Made by a program: the position numbers and the translations under genes
Origin: DASYZQ01 sp035946175
GTDB taxonomy: Bacteria > Patescibacteriota > Saccharimonadia > Saccharimonadales > UBA4665
Assembly (NCBI GenBank): GCA_035946175.1
Contig: DASYZQ010000003.1
Coordinates: forward strand, 1 to 26,239
Direction: 5' to 3'
Length of the DNA stretch: 26,239 nt
Shown: positions 8,226-16,522 of the stretch, in pieces
Position numbering within the stretch: position 1 is the first letter of the stretch
Layout of the letters: each line of letters opens with the position of its first letter
Notes under the pieces: model-generated
Told to the model about the DNA's origin: nothing
What the model saw: only the letters and a program-made list of their open reading frames with translations
Database searches by the model: none

Positions 8226-8822
8226 ATGACCCACCAGCAGAATCACATCATATATGTACCGGGTATCCATGATGATATCTACCATGCCCAGGGTTTGCTG
8301 GTTAAGGCCTGGAGGTTATTTGGCGTGCGCGGGCATTGCCAGGTAATGCCATGGTTTGGCGAGCAATCCTACGAAACGAAAATTCAGCACTTGCAAGGCA
8401 AGATTGATTACTACAAGGCGCAAGGTCATAAAGTTTTCCTGATTGGCGCGAGTGCTGGCGCTTCTGCCGTACTTAATCTTTATGCCGATAATTCCGGCAG
8501 TATTGAGGGGGTGGCCCTCATCTGCCCCAAGATCAATCGTCCGGAAACAGTCCGCAGGGCTACGTATAAAGCTAACCCAGCTTTCCGAACATCCCTAAGC
8601 ATATTGCAGCCCAATCTGGCCAAGCTCACCTCTCGTGACAAGGCTCATATCATAATCTACTATTCACCCAAGGACGGAGTGATCCCGCATAGAGATAGCA
8701 GGATTCCTGGCGTTAAGGAGTACAAATTGCCCGCTGTCGGGCATGGCTATGCTATTTTGTATGCCATAACTCTCGGTTCCCCAAAATTATGCGATCGTCT
8801 TAAAAAGCTAGCTACGACTTGA
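8226..8822 (+). CDS. Alpha/beta hydrolase
   Basis: 198 residues. The nucleophile elbow GASAG (in VFLIGASAGASAVLNLYA, about 78-84) supplies the Ser. The Asp is in IIYYSPKDGVIPH and the His in PAVGHGYA, giving a full Ser-Asp-His triad in the order of the alpha/beta-hydrolase fold. The start HIIYVPGIHDD contains the usual first strand and oxyanion HG-like loop. It is small and has no lid domain or signal peptide, so it is probably a cytoplasmic esterase/lipase-like enzyme of unknown substrate. It is a single gene with a leaderless-type promoter, just upstream of the carbohydrate cluster but separated from it by 129 bases. Confidence 0.85.
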   Translation: MTHQQNHIIYVPGIHDDIYHAQGLLVKAWRLFGVRGHCQVMPWFGEQSYETKIQHLQGKIDYYKAQGHKVFLIGASAGASAVLNLYADNSGSIEGVALICPKINRPETVRRATYKANPAFRTSLSILQPNLAKLTSRDKAHIIIYYSPKDGVIPHRDSRIPGVKEYKLPAVGHGYAILYAITLGSPKLCDRLKKLATT

Positions 8823-8885
8823 AAAAGTACCCGGCTGAGGCAGACTTCTTCCAGACAGCCAATGGGAATGCGGGGAAGTAGCATA

Positions 8886-8925
8886 TATAATATAGCTGCC
8901 AACCGGCAGCAAACTGTACTATACT
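8886..8925 (+). promoter_or_regulatory. Promoter region of the surface-carbohydrate cluster with hairpin
   Basis: Two -10-like boxes are present: TATAAT at 8886-8891 and TATACT at 8920-8925. Between them GCTGCC-AACC-GGCAGC (8895-8910) forms a 6-bp stem that covers the -35 position of the second box or would sit at the 5' end of the transcript from the first. It could be an operator or an RNA-stabilising hairpin; there is no T-run, so it is not a terminator. Confidence 0.4.
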
Positions 8926-8951
8926 AAAACTAGTAATACGAAAACAGAAGT

Positions 8952-11600
8952 ATGCGAATATTAAATATCGTGCACCGGCTCAGCCCCAAGTCATTATCCC
9001 TAATTGTTGCCGCTGTCTGCAGCGTAGTGCTCAGCGCTACATTGCTGTGGTTGCACGTTGTGAATCTTGGCAGCCATGCCCAGGCTAACTGTACGCCAAA
9101 TGCCATTCTGCTTAATCCATGCCGACCCTGGTTCGGTGCGGCTGCATGGGGCAATCCTGGTGCCACATTGGGAGACGCTGTGTCACAGTTCGATTACCTG
9201 GAACAGCTCATTGGCCACCCTATGGACATCTACCGGAGCTATCATAGCCCGCCCGGAACGAACTCGCTCAGTGACCTACCGCTCAACGCTACCGAACTCC
9301 ACTTTGCAGCCCGGCCCAACACATACTTGGATATCAACTGGAAACCAGCCAGCACCTGGCTGGATGCTGACGGCGGCAACGCGATCATTAATGGCGATAT
9401 TGCTAAAGCGGCCAATAATATTAAGGCCATTGCCCCCGAAAAGGTTTTTCTGACTATCTGGTGGGAGCCACAGCTTGATGTTAATCCACCCAATTGCAGT
9501 GGTGGCAGTAATGGGGTTGCTGGAACGCCGGCCCAGTACATTGCTATGTGGAAGAATGTTGAGAATATCTTCAATCAGCAGGGTGTCACGAATGTTGTTT
9601 GGACTATGGATTACTCTGGGTATGTGACTGCGGAGTGCCTTGTTCCGGCTTTATGGCCGGGGAATAATCTTGTTGACTGGGTGGTCTATGACTCATATGA
9701 TCATAATTGGGTCAGCGATGGCACTACCTGGGCCACAACGGTCGGTCGCTTCTATAACGTCCTTACACAAGACAACAGCTCAGCCACTAATTTTGAATCG
9801 AAACCCTGGGGCTTAGGAGAATTCGGTACCTGTAAGAACACCAGCCCAAGCAATACCCAGCAGTACTTTTTGGATGGTGCTGCGTCGGTCAAAGCCGGCA
9901 CTTACCCACGTTTGGACATGTATCTCGTCTATGCCGATACTGGCAACAGTTCCGGCTACGGTTGCTTGACGGATTATGATGCCGATCCGAGTAATCCTCC
10001 TGCCAGCAGCGGTGCTTATGACCCCACCAAACAAGCTGACTTTAACCAGCTGACGAGTGCCATTTTTGGGCAAAACCCTCCGCCGCCAACTCCTACACCG
10101 ACAGTTTCATTGAACGCCCCGAGCAGTGGCGCTACAGTCAGCGGAGCAGTAGCGGTATCGGCTCAGGCTGCAGTATCATCGGGAAGTATCACCAACCTTA
10201 CTTTGAAGGCCAACGGTGCCGTGCCGGCGAGTTGTAGCACCAGTAATTGTTCAGGAAGCTGGAATACGTCAACGCTTACCAATGGCAGCTATACGATCGA
10301 GGCAGACACCACGGCCTCAGATGGTAAAACGGCCAGCACGACTGAACCCGTGACAGTCAGTAACTCCCACCCGACGACCATCTCACCACCGACTGGTATC
10401 AACTCTCCATCGCAGACGGCAAACAGCATCTCCCTGGCTTGGACGGCTGCCCAGGACTCCAGCTATCCGGGTTCACAGCTCACCTACCACGTATACCGCG
10501 ATGGCAATGTAGTCGGTACCGCCCCGCACGGCGCGACCAGCTACACTGACAGCGGGTTAAACCCCAGTACTTACTACAGCTACGCGATGGCTGCCTCAGA
10601 CCCCGCCGGTAATACGTCAGCTTTGTCATCGGCATTTACCCAGATGACTCAGAAGGTTTCCTGCCCAGCTCCGGCGGCTCCTAGTGGCTTCAGTGCCAGT
10701 AATGTCAGTGCAACATCGGCAAGCTTGCAGTGGCAGCCGGTCAGCAATCCGAGTCCAAGCTGCACGATAACTGGCTACGTACTGTCGCGAAATCAAGTGC
10801 CTATAGCACAACAGAATGGGACGGTCTTTACGGATGCTGCCTTAATTCCGAGCACAACCTATAGTTATAGTGTCGTCGCCGTAGCGGCCGGCAACACGGT
10901 CGGAGCGGCTGCCACACTCCATGTCACGACGCCGTCCCCGCAGCAACCGGACCCCGGACCGAGTGTTCCGACCAGCCTCAGTGCCACAGCAGTCAGTGGT
11001 AGTCAGATTAACCTGGCTTGGTCACTGAGTACTGATCCGGTTGCCGGTATCAAGGATTATCTGGTGAGTCGGAATGGCAGTCAGATCGGTACTACCACAA
11101 CACCATCGTTCGGCGATAGTGGTCTAAGTCCGGCGATAGAGTACAGTTATCAGGTTGTTGCCATCAGTGGTGAGGGCAAGGCAAGCAGTCCTGCAAGTGC
11201 TAGCGCCACGACACTGGCAGTTACGGTTACCACAACGCCAAACGGTGCCACCAATAATCGTGGTTCGTCAGGCACGGTGAAGCTGACGCCAGCCAGCAGC
11301 ATCCCGATACTGAAGGGGACAACCAGCGTGGGCTCAGGTACAGAGAGCAGTTCATTGTCACCCACCGTTAGTACGTTGAATCAGACGGCGACAGCATCAT
11401 CACGCCACACATTGGCAGTACGGCGTGCGGCATTCCTGGGTGGTGGTACCGTCGGCGTATTGGCAATCGGTGTCGGGTTGTGGCTATGGTGGTGGCGTCC
11501 TCGGCAACGCTATCTCAGTGCCATTCCCCCAGACCTGAAGATTGGGGACATTATAGTGGGATCAGGTGAAGCTGATCGGTCACATAAGCACCAAAGATGA
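8952..11600 (+). CDS. Secreted, membrane-anchored GH26-like glycosidase with Ig and Fn3 domains
   Basis: 882 residues. A signal peptide (about 1-45, cleavage after SHAQA) precedes a catalytic (beta/alpha)8-type domain (about 50-370) like GH26 endo-mannanases/lichenases: WWEP carries the proposed acid/base Glu172, and GLGEFGT carries the proposed nucleophile Glu290. A Pro/Thr linker (PPPPTPTPT) follows, then an Ig-like domain (about 380-470) and three Fn3 repeats (about 472-565, 570-660 and 664-755) marked by SISLAWTAA, SASLQWQPV and QINLAWSLS. A Ser/Thr stalk leads to one membrane helix (about 825-845) and a short basic cytoplasmic tail. It therefore stands on the cell surface and could cut beta-mannan/glucan or host/biofilm polysaccharide. 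First gene of the cluster. Exact substrate is not readable. Confidence 0.85.
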   Translation: MRILNIVHRLSPKSLSLIVAAVCSVVLSATLLWLHVVNLGSHAQANCTPNAILLNPCRPWFGAAAWGNPGATLGDAVSQFDYLEQLIGHPMDIYRSYHSPPGTNSLSDLPLNATELHFAARPNTYLDINWKPASTWLDADGGNAIINGDIAKAANNIKAIAPEKVFLTIWWEPQLDVNPPNCSGGSNGVAGTPAQYIAMWKNVENIFNQQGVTNVVWTMDYSGYVTAECLVPALWPGNNLVDWVVYDSYDHNWVSDGTTWATTVGRFYNVLTQDNSSATNFESKPWGLGEFGTCKNTSPSNTQQYFLDGAASVKAGTYPRLDMYLVYADTGNSSGYGCLTDYDADPSNPPASSGAYDPTKQADFNQLTSAIFGQNPPPPTPTPTVSLNAPSSGATVSGAVAVSAQAAVSSGSITNLTLKANGAVPASCSTSNCSGSWNTSTLTNGSYTIEADTTASDGKTASTTEPVTVSNSHPTTISPPTGINSPSQTANSISLAWTAAQDSSYPGSQLTYHVYRDGNVVGTAPHGATSYTDSGLNPSTYYSYAMAASDPAGNTSALSSAFTQMTQKVSCPAPAAPSGFSASNVSATSASLQWQPVSNPSPSCTITGYVLSRNQVPIAQQNGTVFTDAALIPSTTYSYSVVAVAAGNTVGAAATLHVTTPSPQQPDPGPSVPTSLSATAVSGSQINLAWSLSTDPVAGIKDYLVSRNGSQIGTTTTPSFGDSGLSPAIEYSYQVVAISGEGKASSPASASATTLAVTVTTTPNGATNNRGSSGTVKLTPASSIPILKGTTSVGSGTESSSLSPTVSTLNQTATASSRHTLAVRRAAFLGGGTVGVLAIGVGLWLWWWRPRQRYLSAIPPDLKIGDIIVGSGEADRSHKHQR

Positions 11601-11611
11601 GGAGCGACATT

Positions 11612-12013
11612 ATGAGAACGAAAACCCGCTACATTATCGCTGGACTAATCATTGTCATTGCTGTCATTGTGTGGACAAGCTGGCTTGCGGCGTACCATCA
11701 ATCGGCTACCTCACAGCGTACTGTCACAAGCACTCCACCGACTGTGGCAGTCATTGAGATTACGCCGAGCGGTTTCTTGCCCCGAACGATTGCAGTGAAC
11801 ACAAATACTGAGGTCATCTGGGTTAATGAAGACGCCATGCCCCATAAACCGGCAGCTGACCCCTACCCGACGCATAGGAATCTGCCGAGTTTGGTGGCAC
11901 CGAGCCCCCTGGGGCAGAAGGAGACTTATAGTTTTCTCTTTACTCGCCAGGGTGTGGTGGCCTATCACGATGATCTAGACCCGACATTGACCGGGACGGT
12001 TGAGATACGCTGA
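11612..12013 (+). CDS. Membrane-tethered cupredoxin-fold protein
   Basis: 133 residues from ATG 11612, chosen because GAGGAG lies 7 bases upstream; an alternative ATG at 11597 overlaps the previous stop (ATGA). One N-terminal membrane helix (about 8-27) is followed by a cupredoxin-like domain: VAVIEITPSGFLPRTIAVN, TEVIWVNEDAMPHKP and SFLFTRQGVVAYHDDLDP. The first His ligand (MPH) remains. The second block reads YHDDLDPTL where copper proteins have YHC..HP.M, so the usual Cys, second His and Met are missing. It is probably a structural or altered metal-binding relative. It lies 11 bases after the GH26-like gene and is probably co-transcribed. Confidence 0.8.
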   Translation: MRTKTRYIIAGLIIVIAVIVWTSWLAAYHQSATSQRTVTSTPPTVAVIEITPSGFLPRTIAVNTNTEVIWVNEDAMPHKPAADPYPTHRNLPSLVAPSPLGQKETYSFLFTRQGVVAYHDDLDPTLTGTVEIR

Positions 12014-12035
12014 TGAACTTTAGCGGCTTCGAGTG

Positions 12036-12065
12036 TTGACGTTTCGGGTTCCGCTCGGGCACAAT
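12036..12065 (+). promoter_or_regulatory. Possible internal promoter TTGACG-18-CACAAT
   Basis: TTGACG at 12036-12041 and CACAAT at 12060-12065 with an 18-base spacer lie between the cupredoxin and deacetylase genes. It would start RNA near 12072, shortly before the ATG at 12081. The -10 is weak. Confidence 0.35.
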
Positions 12066-12080
12066 AAATCAGCGCACGTC

Positions 12081-12725
12081 ATGGTACAACGACGAACTAA
12101 GGCAATGAGCACCGGAAATTCGACGGTGAAGCAACTGGCAGTCACGTTTGATGACGGGCCGAATGAACCCTTTACGAGCCAGTTGCTCGACTATCTTGAT
12201 TCGGTGGGGGTTAAGGTGACATTTTTCCAAGTCGGCAGTTGCATTGCGCGATATCCCCATATTACGGCTCGAGCCTTCACGACCGGCCATATTATTGCCA
12301 ATCACAGTTACTCTCATGCTCTACACAAGTATCTGTCACAGCCACACTTGCGACAAGAGATTAGCGATACCCAGGATCTGATTCGCTCGATTACCGGTAA
12401 ATCGCCCCTCTTATTTCGGGCTCCGTGGTTTTTACTCACGCCGGCCGTCCGACGCACGGTGGCGGAAAAATCGCTAACTGCAGTTGGTGGCGCATTGCCA
12501 CACCCCATTGAAATTACGCAGCCGGATGCCCGCAGCATTGCCAATCATGCGCTGAAGCATGCCCGTCCCGGTGCTATTCTGATCTTCCATGATGGCTACC
12601 GCGCACGAGGTGGTAATCGCACCCAGACGATCGAGGCAGCTAAAATCACCATAGCCGCACTGTTGCAGGCTGGTTACCAGTTGGTAACCGTAGATAAGCT
12701 TTTGGGAGTCAAAGCATATGAGTAG
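12081..12725 (+). CDS. NodB-type polysaccharide deacetylase
   Basis: 214 residues from ATG 12081; GTG 12033 and ATG 12105 are alternatives. Family CE4: a metal-dependent N- or O-deacetylase of chitin-like, peptidoglycan or poly-GlcNAc chains. Motif 1 is TFDDGPNEP (catalytic base and metal Asp), motif 2 is NHSYSH (the two metal His), motif 3 is RAPWF, and motif 5 is ILIFHDG (catalytic His). All expected ligands are present. Oddly, no signal peptide or membrane helix is visible from any of the possible starts, although the substrate should lie outside the cell. It overlaps the next gene at its stop. It probably acts with the surface glycosidases of the same cluster. Confidence 0.93.
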   Translation: MVQRRTKAMSTGNSTVKQLAVTFDDGPNEPFTSQLLDYLDSVGVKVTFFQVGSCIARYPHITARAFTTGHIIANHSYSHALHKYLSQPHLRQEISDTQDLIRSITGKSPLLFRAPWFLLTPAVRRTVAEKSLTAVGGALPHPIEITQPDARSIANHALKHARPGAILIFHDGYRARGGNRTQTIEAAKITIAALLQAGYQLVTVDKLLGVKAYE

Positions 12726-12730
12726 TGCGT

Positions 12731-14224
12731 ATGACGTTCAAAAATAAGTTATCATCGCAGCTGCACTGGGCTGCCCGGTCCTGGACGGTCTGCTGTCGAT
12801 GGGCGGGCGCAAGATGGCTGTGGCTGATCGGCAGCTTGTTGTTGGTTATATTGTTATTTTCACTCTATTGCCTTGCGGCAAGCCCATATAGTAACGACAG
12901 TTTTGTGGAGTCGCCGTTTACTACCCAGTATGTCAATAACCAGGTTATCCTAAGCAAGCATTTCACGCCGTATATCTATCGTGGTTGGTTTTTTAGTACT
13001 ATTGGCTACTTAGAGCAGCTCGTCACCGATGTCTGGGCCCGACTGCAGAGCCCTAAGGAGCCGGCTGGCAGTGTCGACAGCATTGCGGCAGCTATCTACG
13101 CCCAGCGGTTTGATCCGAACAAGCCTTATCTTATATCCGGCGACCAGTTTGACGGCCTGTACCTGCGCAACCTCAGTGTGTTTTACCAAGATCTACTTGA
13201 CCGCCATACTGCCATCACTGTCACCGACTGGCATAACCGACAGCGGATTGCACTGCAATCGCTGGCATATGCACTTGTGGCTACCCAGCAGTTACACTAT
13301 CCTGTCACGACGCTGCTGCCAATCAGCCCTCGGTCTGTCATAGCCCTGAATTTTTGGAACTACCCGTCTGATAGTATGTTTAGCCTTTTTCAACTCCTAC
13401 AGACATTAGAGGCAGACCCTGCAACCAAACAGGCTGTCTTGAAGCTGCAGTATGATTACGGAGGTGGTCTTACGGCTGCCTACCAGAACTATCTCACCAC
13501 AGTGCGTGACCCTGAAACTGGTTTAGTCCGCCGCAACATGCACTTGTCCAGTGCCCGTGATGCTGTTCAACGGCAGAGCAGCTTTTACGATAACGTCATT
13601 CTGTGGAAGACAGAGCAATTGGCCACGGCGCTCGGCTTTGCTCATGTCAGCAATACCCAACTGACCGCGCTCCGGAACAGTATCCTTCAGCGGTATTGGG
13701 ATAGAGCACAGGATCATTTTGTTGATGATATGGCAGCAGGTGACCAACATTCCTATTCCTCTGATTGGTTGATTGTGCTGCCTACCGGTTTTCTGAATCC
13801 GAATGATCCCACTGATCTGATCAAGCTTGTGGAGCTATCGCGCTACATCGATGAACAACATTTGACTCAACCATTACCGATTCGCTATACGGCTGCGACC
13901 AACGCTCCAGAGGACTTTTTCGTGCACTTTTTTGTCGGTTCCTACGGCAACACCGCCATCTGGAGCTACTGGGGTGATGAGTATATAGGCCTCGAGGAAC
14001 AGCTGTATCAGCAGACAAGGCAGCCTATTTATGCCCAGCACATACAAACAGCGCTGGCGGCGTGGGGACATGTGATCGTACGTGATCGCGGCTATCCCGA
14101 GACGTTGAATGCCCAAGGGAAAATGCTGGAAACGCTATTCTATGAGAGTATCCGGCGCAATGGCTGGATTGTTGACTACGAAGCTGTTAAGTATGACTGG
14201 GATCATCTGAGCACCCCCGGATGA
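12731..14224 (+). CDS. Membrane-anchored alpha/alpha-toroid glycosidase-like protein
   Basis: About 497 residues from ATG 12731; a GTG at 12725 overlapping the previous TAG is the alternative. A basic N-terminus and one membrane helix (about 29-50) leave the rest outside. The body is helical with aromatic-rich turns like six-hairpin glycosidases: SGDQFDGLYLRNLSVFYQDL, NFWNYPSDSMFSLFQLLQTL, DQHSYSSDWLIVLPTGFL, AIWSYWGDEYIGLEEQLY. Acidic residues in these turns (SGDQFDG, YWGDEY) are candidate catalytic groups, but I cannot name the family. Translational coupling with the deacetylase points to joint action on a surface polysaccharide. It could also be a non-catalytic binding protein. Confidence 0.65.
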   Translation: MTFKNKLSSQLHWAARSWTVCCRWAGARWLWLIGSLLLVILLFSLYCLAASPYSNDSFVESPFTTQYVNNQVILSKHFTPYIYRGWFFSTIGYLEQLVTDVWARLQSPKEPAGSVDSIAAAIYAQRFDPNKPYLISGDQFDGLYLRNLSVFYQDLLDRHTAITVTDWHNRQRIALQSLAYALVATQQLHYPVTTLLPISPRSVIALNFWNYPSDSMFSLFQLLQTLEADPATKQAVLKLQYDYGGGLTAAYQNYLTTVRDPETGLVRRNMHLSSARDAVQRQSSFYDNVILWKTEQLATALGFAHVSNTQLTALRNSILQRYWDRAQDHFVDDMAAGDQHSYSSDWLIVLPTGFLNPNDPTDLIKLVELSRYIDEQHLTQPLPIRYTAATNAPEDFFVHFFVGSYGNTAIWSYWGDEYIGLEEQLYQQTRQPIYAQHIQTALAAWGHVIVRDRGYPETLNAQGKMLETLFYESIRRNGWIVDYEAVKYDWDHLSTPG

Positions 14225-14227
14225 TAG

Positions 14228-14257
14228 TTGCTGCCGGCGTGCCCGGCTCGTTATAAT
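14228..14257 (+). promoter_or_regulatory. Promoter TTGCTG-18-TATAAT over a hairpin, leaderless
   Basis: TTGCTG (14228-14233), an 18-base spacer, and a perfect TATAAT (14252-14257) that ends 7 bases before the ATG at 14265. The spacer contains GCCGG-CGTGC-CCGGC (14233-14247), a 5-bp stem that may end the upstream transcript or act as an operator. Confidence 0.55.
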
Positions 14258-14264
14258 CAGCATC

Positions 14265-14501
14265 ATGGGCAAACGTCGGATTACCGATATCTTGGGCTGG
14301 TATGGTGCAGTGGCAATACTGCTGGCCTACGAGTTGGTGAGCTTTAAGGTGACGCCCGCGCATAGTTTTGTATATCAGATACTCAACCTGACTGGTGCTT
14401 TAGGTATTGTGACCGTAGCGCTCACCAAGAAAGATGCTCAACCAGCGGTCTTGAATATGGCCTGGGCAGTCATAGCCCTGATAGGTCTACTAATCGGGTA
14501 A
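14265..14501 (+). CDS. Small membrane protein, CBU_0592-like
   Basis: 78 residues with three hydrophobic stretches, at about 8-27, 34-53 and 60-78. The pattern GWYGAVAILLAYEL..., SFVYQILNLTGALGI, AVLNMAWAVIALIGLL matches the CBU_0592-type family of small membrane proteins as I remember it. Its function is unknown. It is a single gene with a perfect leaderless-type -10, upstream of tRNA-Cys. Confidence 0.75.
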   Translation: MGKRRITDILGWYGAVAILLAYELVSFKVTPAHSFVYQILNLTGALGIVTVALTKKDAQPAVLNMAWAVIALIGLLIG

Positions 14502-14524
14502 TAGGCACGGGATAGGCTCTCTTG

Positions 14525-14530
14525 TATAAT
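14525..14530 (+). promoter_or_regulatory. -10 box TATAAT of tRNA-Cys
   Basis: Perfect TATAAT 20 bases before the mature tRNA 5' end; no convincing -35. Confidence 0.55.
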
Positions 14531-14550
14531 TATAGGGAGGGTGATGTATT

Positions 14551-14624
14551 GGCGCCTTGGCGGAGTGGTTACGCAGAGGTCTGCAAAACCTTTTACACCG
14601 GTTCAATTCCGGTAGGCGCCTCCA
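14551..14624 (+). tRNA. tRNA-Cys (anticodon GCA)
   Basis: The cloverleaf folds fully. The acceptor GGCGCCT pairs with AGGCGCC, the anticodon arm GAGGT-CTGCAAA-ACCTT carries GCA at 14583-14585, and the T arm ACCGG-TTCAATT-CCGGT is complete. Discriminator T and an encoded CCA end the gene. Confidence 0.97.
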
Positions 14625-14656
14625 GCTTTATTACTTTGAGACAGGAGTTCATCTGG

Positions 14657-15046
14657 ATGAAATCAGTAGTAGTATGTGGTTCAAAGCGTTATAGAGTTGA
14701 AATAGCAAAATTTTGTCGTGATTTAGTAAAACTCGGCGTGCTGGTATTTGAACCAGATTTTGGCGAACCCATGCCCGAAGACGGTATGATTCATTCACCG
14801 TACATCACCGGCAAGATCTTCAAAGGCTTAACCTTGGAGCACATTGACTGGGTGCGTAAAGCTGAAGTCTGCGTTGTTTTTAATAAAGATGACTATGCAG
14901 GTGTAAGCGTGGCTATGGAAATGGCATATGCCTGCGCGCTCGGGAAGCCGATCTTTGCCCTTTCACCGAAAACCGGTGATCCTTGCCGTGACGCACTAAT
15001 AGACAAAGTAGTCACCTCACCCAAAGCACTGATAGCTTTGTTATAA
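14657..15046 (+). CDS. Nucleoside 2-deoxyribosyltransferase-like protein
   Basis: 129 residues from ATG 14657, with AGGAG 9 bases upstream. The frame is open back through the tRNA, but that part is not coding. The protein begins with a Rossmann-like strand (KSVVVCGSKRYRVEIAKF) and contains EHIDWVRKAEVCVVFNKDDY followed by AGVSVAMEMAYACALGKPIF. The last segment holds the Glu of the E-x-x-Y/A active-site helix typical of nucleoside deoxyribosyltransferases and related nucleotide-sugar hydrolases. These enzymes act on the N-glycosidic bond of (deoxy)nucleosides in salvage. Whether this one is a transferase or only shares the fold cannot be told. It lies between tRNA-Cys and tRNA-Leu. Confidence 0.75.
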   Translation: MKSVVVCGSKRYRVEIAKFCRDLVKLGVLVFEPDFGEPMPEDGMIHSPYITGKIFKGLTLEHIDWVRKAEVCVVFNKDDYAGVSVAMEMAYACALGKPIFALSPKTGDPCRDALIDKVVTSPKALIALL

Positions 15047-15047
15047 T
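15042..15047 (+). promoter_or_regulatory. -10 box TATAAT of tRNA-Leu
   Basis: TATAAT overlaps the stop codon of the upstream gene and lies 45 bases before the tRNA. The -35 is unclear. Confidence 0.4.
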
Positions 15048-15092
15048 CCATAAATACGAGGAGATGATTCGTACCACGGATTCGAAAAATAT

Positions 15093-15180
15093 GCGCGGGT
15101 GGTGGAATAGGTAGACACGAGGGACTTAAAATCCCTTGCCCTAAAAAGGCGTGCGGGTTCGATTCCCGCCCCGCGCACCA
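15093..15180 (+). tRNA. tRNA-Leu (anticodon TAA)
   Basis: Class II tRNA of 88 bases including encoded CCA. The acceptor GCGCGGG pairs with CCCGCGC. The anticodon arm AGGGA-CTTAAAA-TCCCT has TAA at 15127-15129. A long variable arm pairs GCC with GGC, and the T arm is GCGGG-TTCGATT-CCCGC. Its 3' end CGCGCACCAATC is the sequence that recurs at the ends of the three island repeats downstream, which makes it the probable attachment site of the island. Confidence 0.97.
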
Positions 15181-15197
15181 ATCATGAATAAGGGATA

Positions 15198-15224
15198 AGA
15201 CACGCCATATGGTGTCTCAGTTTT
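15198..15224 (+). terminator. Hairpin with T-run after tRNA-Leu
   Basis: AGACAC (15198-15203) pairs with GTGTCT (15212-15217) around GCCATATG, followed by CAGTTTT. This is a likely Rho-independent end for the tRNA-Leu transcript. Confidence 0.55.
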
Positions 15225-15385
15225 GACGAAAGGCTCTATCTGTCTCTGTAAATTCGGGGGTAGGTTCTCTGCTTAGTGACTCATGCCCAACCTGTAGAAG
15301 TTATTTGGCTTACTGACGGCTTGCATTAGGAATTGAAGGTGCATATTTGTATAAACTAAAATCACATTAAATATAGGGAATTGTT

Positions 15386-16522
15386 TTGGGATTAGCAGAA
15401 GTCGGCGAAAGTTTCGCAGTAGGTATTGAAGCTCAAGACAATCCTGTAGCGATATCTGGCGACAAGTTATTTCCGGCTTGGACGCCTGAAGGTTCGACGC
15501 TTATTCCGTATTTCGGTACGCATGAACTTGATGGATCAAAAGACCCAAACATAGTGGGTGTGCTCAAAATTAATTGTGGCATGCTGCGTGACGAGGGAAA
15601 TTACTTCGAAATAGGGTTCAAAGCCGTCAAGGCTGCGGGGCTGGAAGGCAAGGTTGCTGTCTTTGCGCTCGGCCCGCGTACGGACGTGGATATTTCCGCC
15701 GAACACCATATAGATGGATTGCCCGATAATCCTGAATTACGACAGCGGTTTGCGTACTGGACAACCCGTGGCGCGAAAGTGCAGAACTGGAAAAACGGTG
15801 ACAATGCCATTGGCCCAGTACCGATCAGCTGGTATGCGGTCCATGATCAATTCGAAGACGTAGTATGCAGTTCGAAACAATTCCCAAACCTTGAATGGAT
15901 GAGTGACGTTGGCAACTCCGCACAGGGTCAAGCCAATCAGCGCAGAACTGCTGTTGGTATTGGCCCCGATCCAGCAGTTGTGAGAGAACGAGGAATTTTG
16001 ATTCGACGTGTCGACTCAAACGGTGGCACAAATCTGTTTTTTGACGACTGGCGACCGCGACCAATAGCGCCTGAAGACAGGGAGCTAGTGCGGCAGTGGC
16101 GCTGTGGTTTTGGAAATGCGCCCGAATTTGTGACTCAACAAGGAGCTACTCCACAGCAGTTCCTAGGCCGTTTTGCGTTAGGTCACTATATAGCAATACG
16201 CGGCGAGGAAGACAATAAACCGACGATAGGTTCTGAAGTCCATCTTGCCGCAATAGTGCAAGATCCAGAAGATTGTGAGCCGAATCGTTTCCAAAGGGGC
16301 AAAATATGGGCCGACTATATGGTGAGGCTATTTAGTCGACATGGCCTGATCAATGCGAAAGCCTTTGCAGGGAATGGCTTGACTGAAGTTGGCGGTTCAT
16401 TTAACTTCCTGCCGGTGCCTGCAGTTGATCATGGTGCGCTTGGCATGTTTACTTCGGACGTTGGGCTCACTGCATTGTTCGGTAGCCTTGAAGAAGTGCA
16501 TAGGCTCAGCATGCTCCAATAG
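15386..16522 (+). CDS. Unknown 378-residue protein, first island gene
   Basis: 378 residues with a probable TTG start; AGGGA lies 7 bases upstream and no ATG is near. No membrane helix or signal peptide. It is mixed alpha/beta, rich in Gly, Asp and Pro. Recognisable stretches are LKINCGMLRDEGNYFEIGFK, VAVFALGPRTDVDI and GHYIAIRGEEDN. No catalytic motif is known to me. It is the only large gene of the first segment and has no neighbours in an operon. The same frame continues after the TAG stop for 56 further codons to 16690 and looks coding, so the gene may have been shortened by a nonsense mutation. Function unknown. Confidence 0.6.
   Translation: MGLAEVGESFAVGIEAQDNPVAISGDKLFPAWTPEGSTLIPYFGTHELDGSKDPNIVGVLKINCGMLRDEGNYFEIGFKAVKAAGLEGKVAVFALGPRTDVDISAEHHIDGLPDNPELRQRFAYWTTRGAKVQNWKNGDNAIGPVPISWYAVHDQFEDVVCSSKQFPNLEWMSDVGNSAQGQANQRRTAVGIGPDPAVVRERGILIRRVDSNGGTNLFFDDWRPRPIAPEDRELVRQWRCGFGNAPEFVTQQGATPQQFLGRFALGHYIAIRGEEDNKPTIGSEVHLAAIVQDPEDCEPNRFQRGKIWADYMVRLFSRHGLINAKAFAGNGLTEVGGSFNFLPVPAVDHGALGMFTSDVGLTALFGSLEEVHRLSMLQ

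Noticed and set aside
14522..14656. N-terminal extension of the deoxyribosyltransferase-like protein through tRNA-Cys
   Set aside because: The frame passes through a perfect tRNA; the ATG at 14657 has AGGAG and matches where the fold begins.
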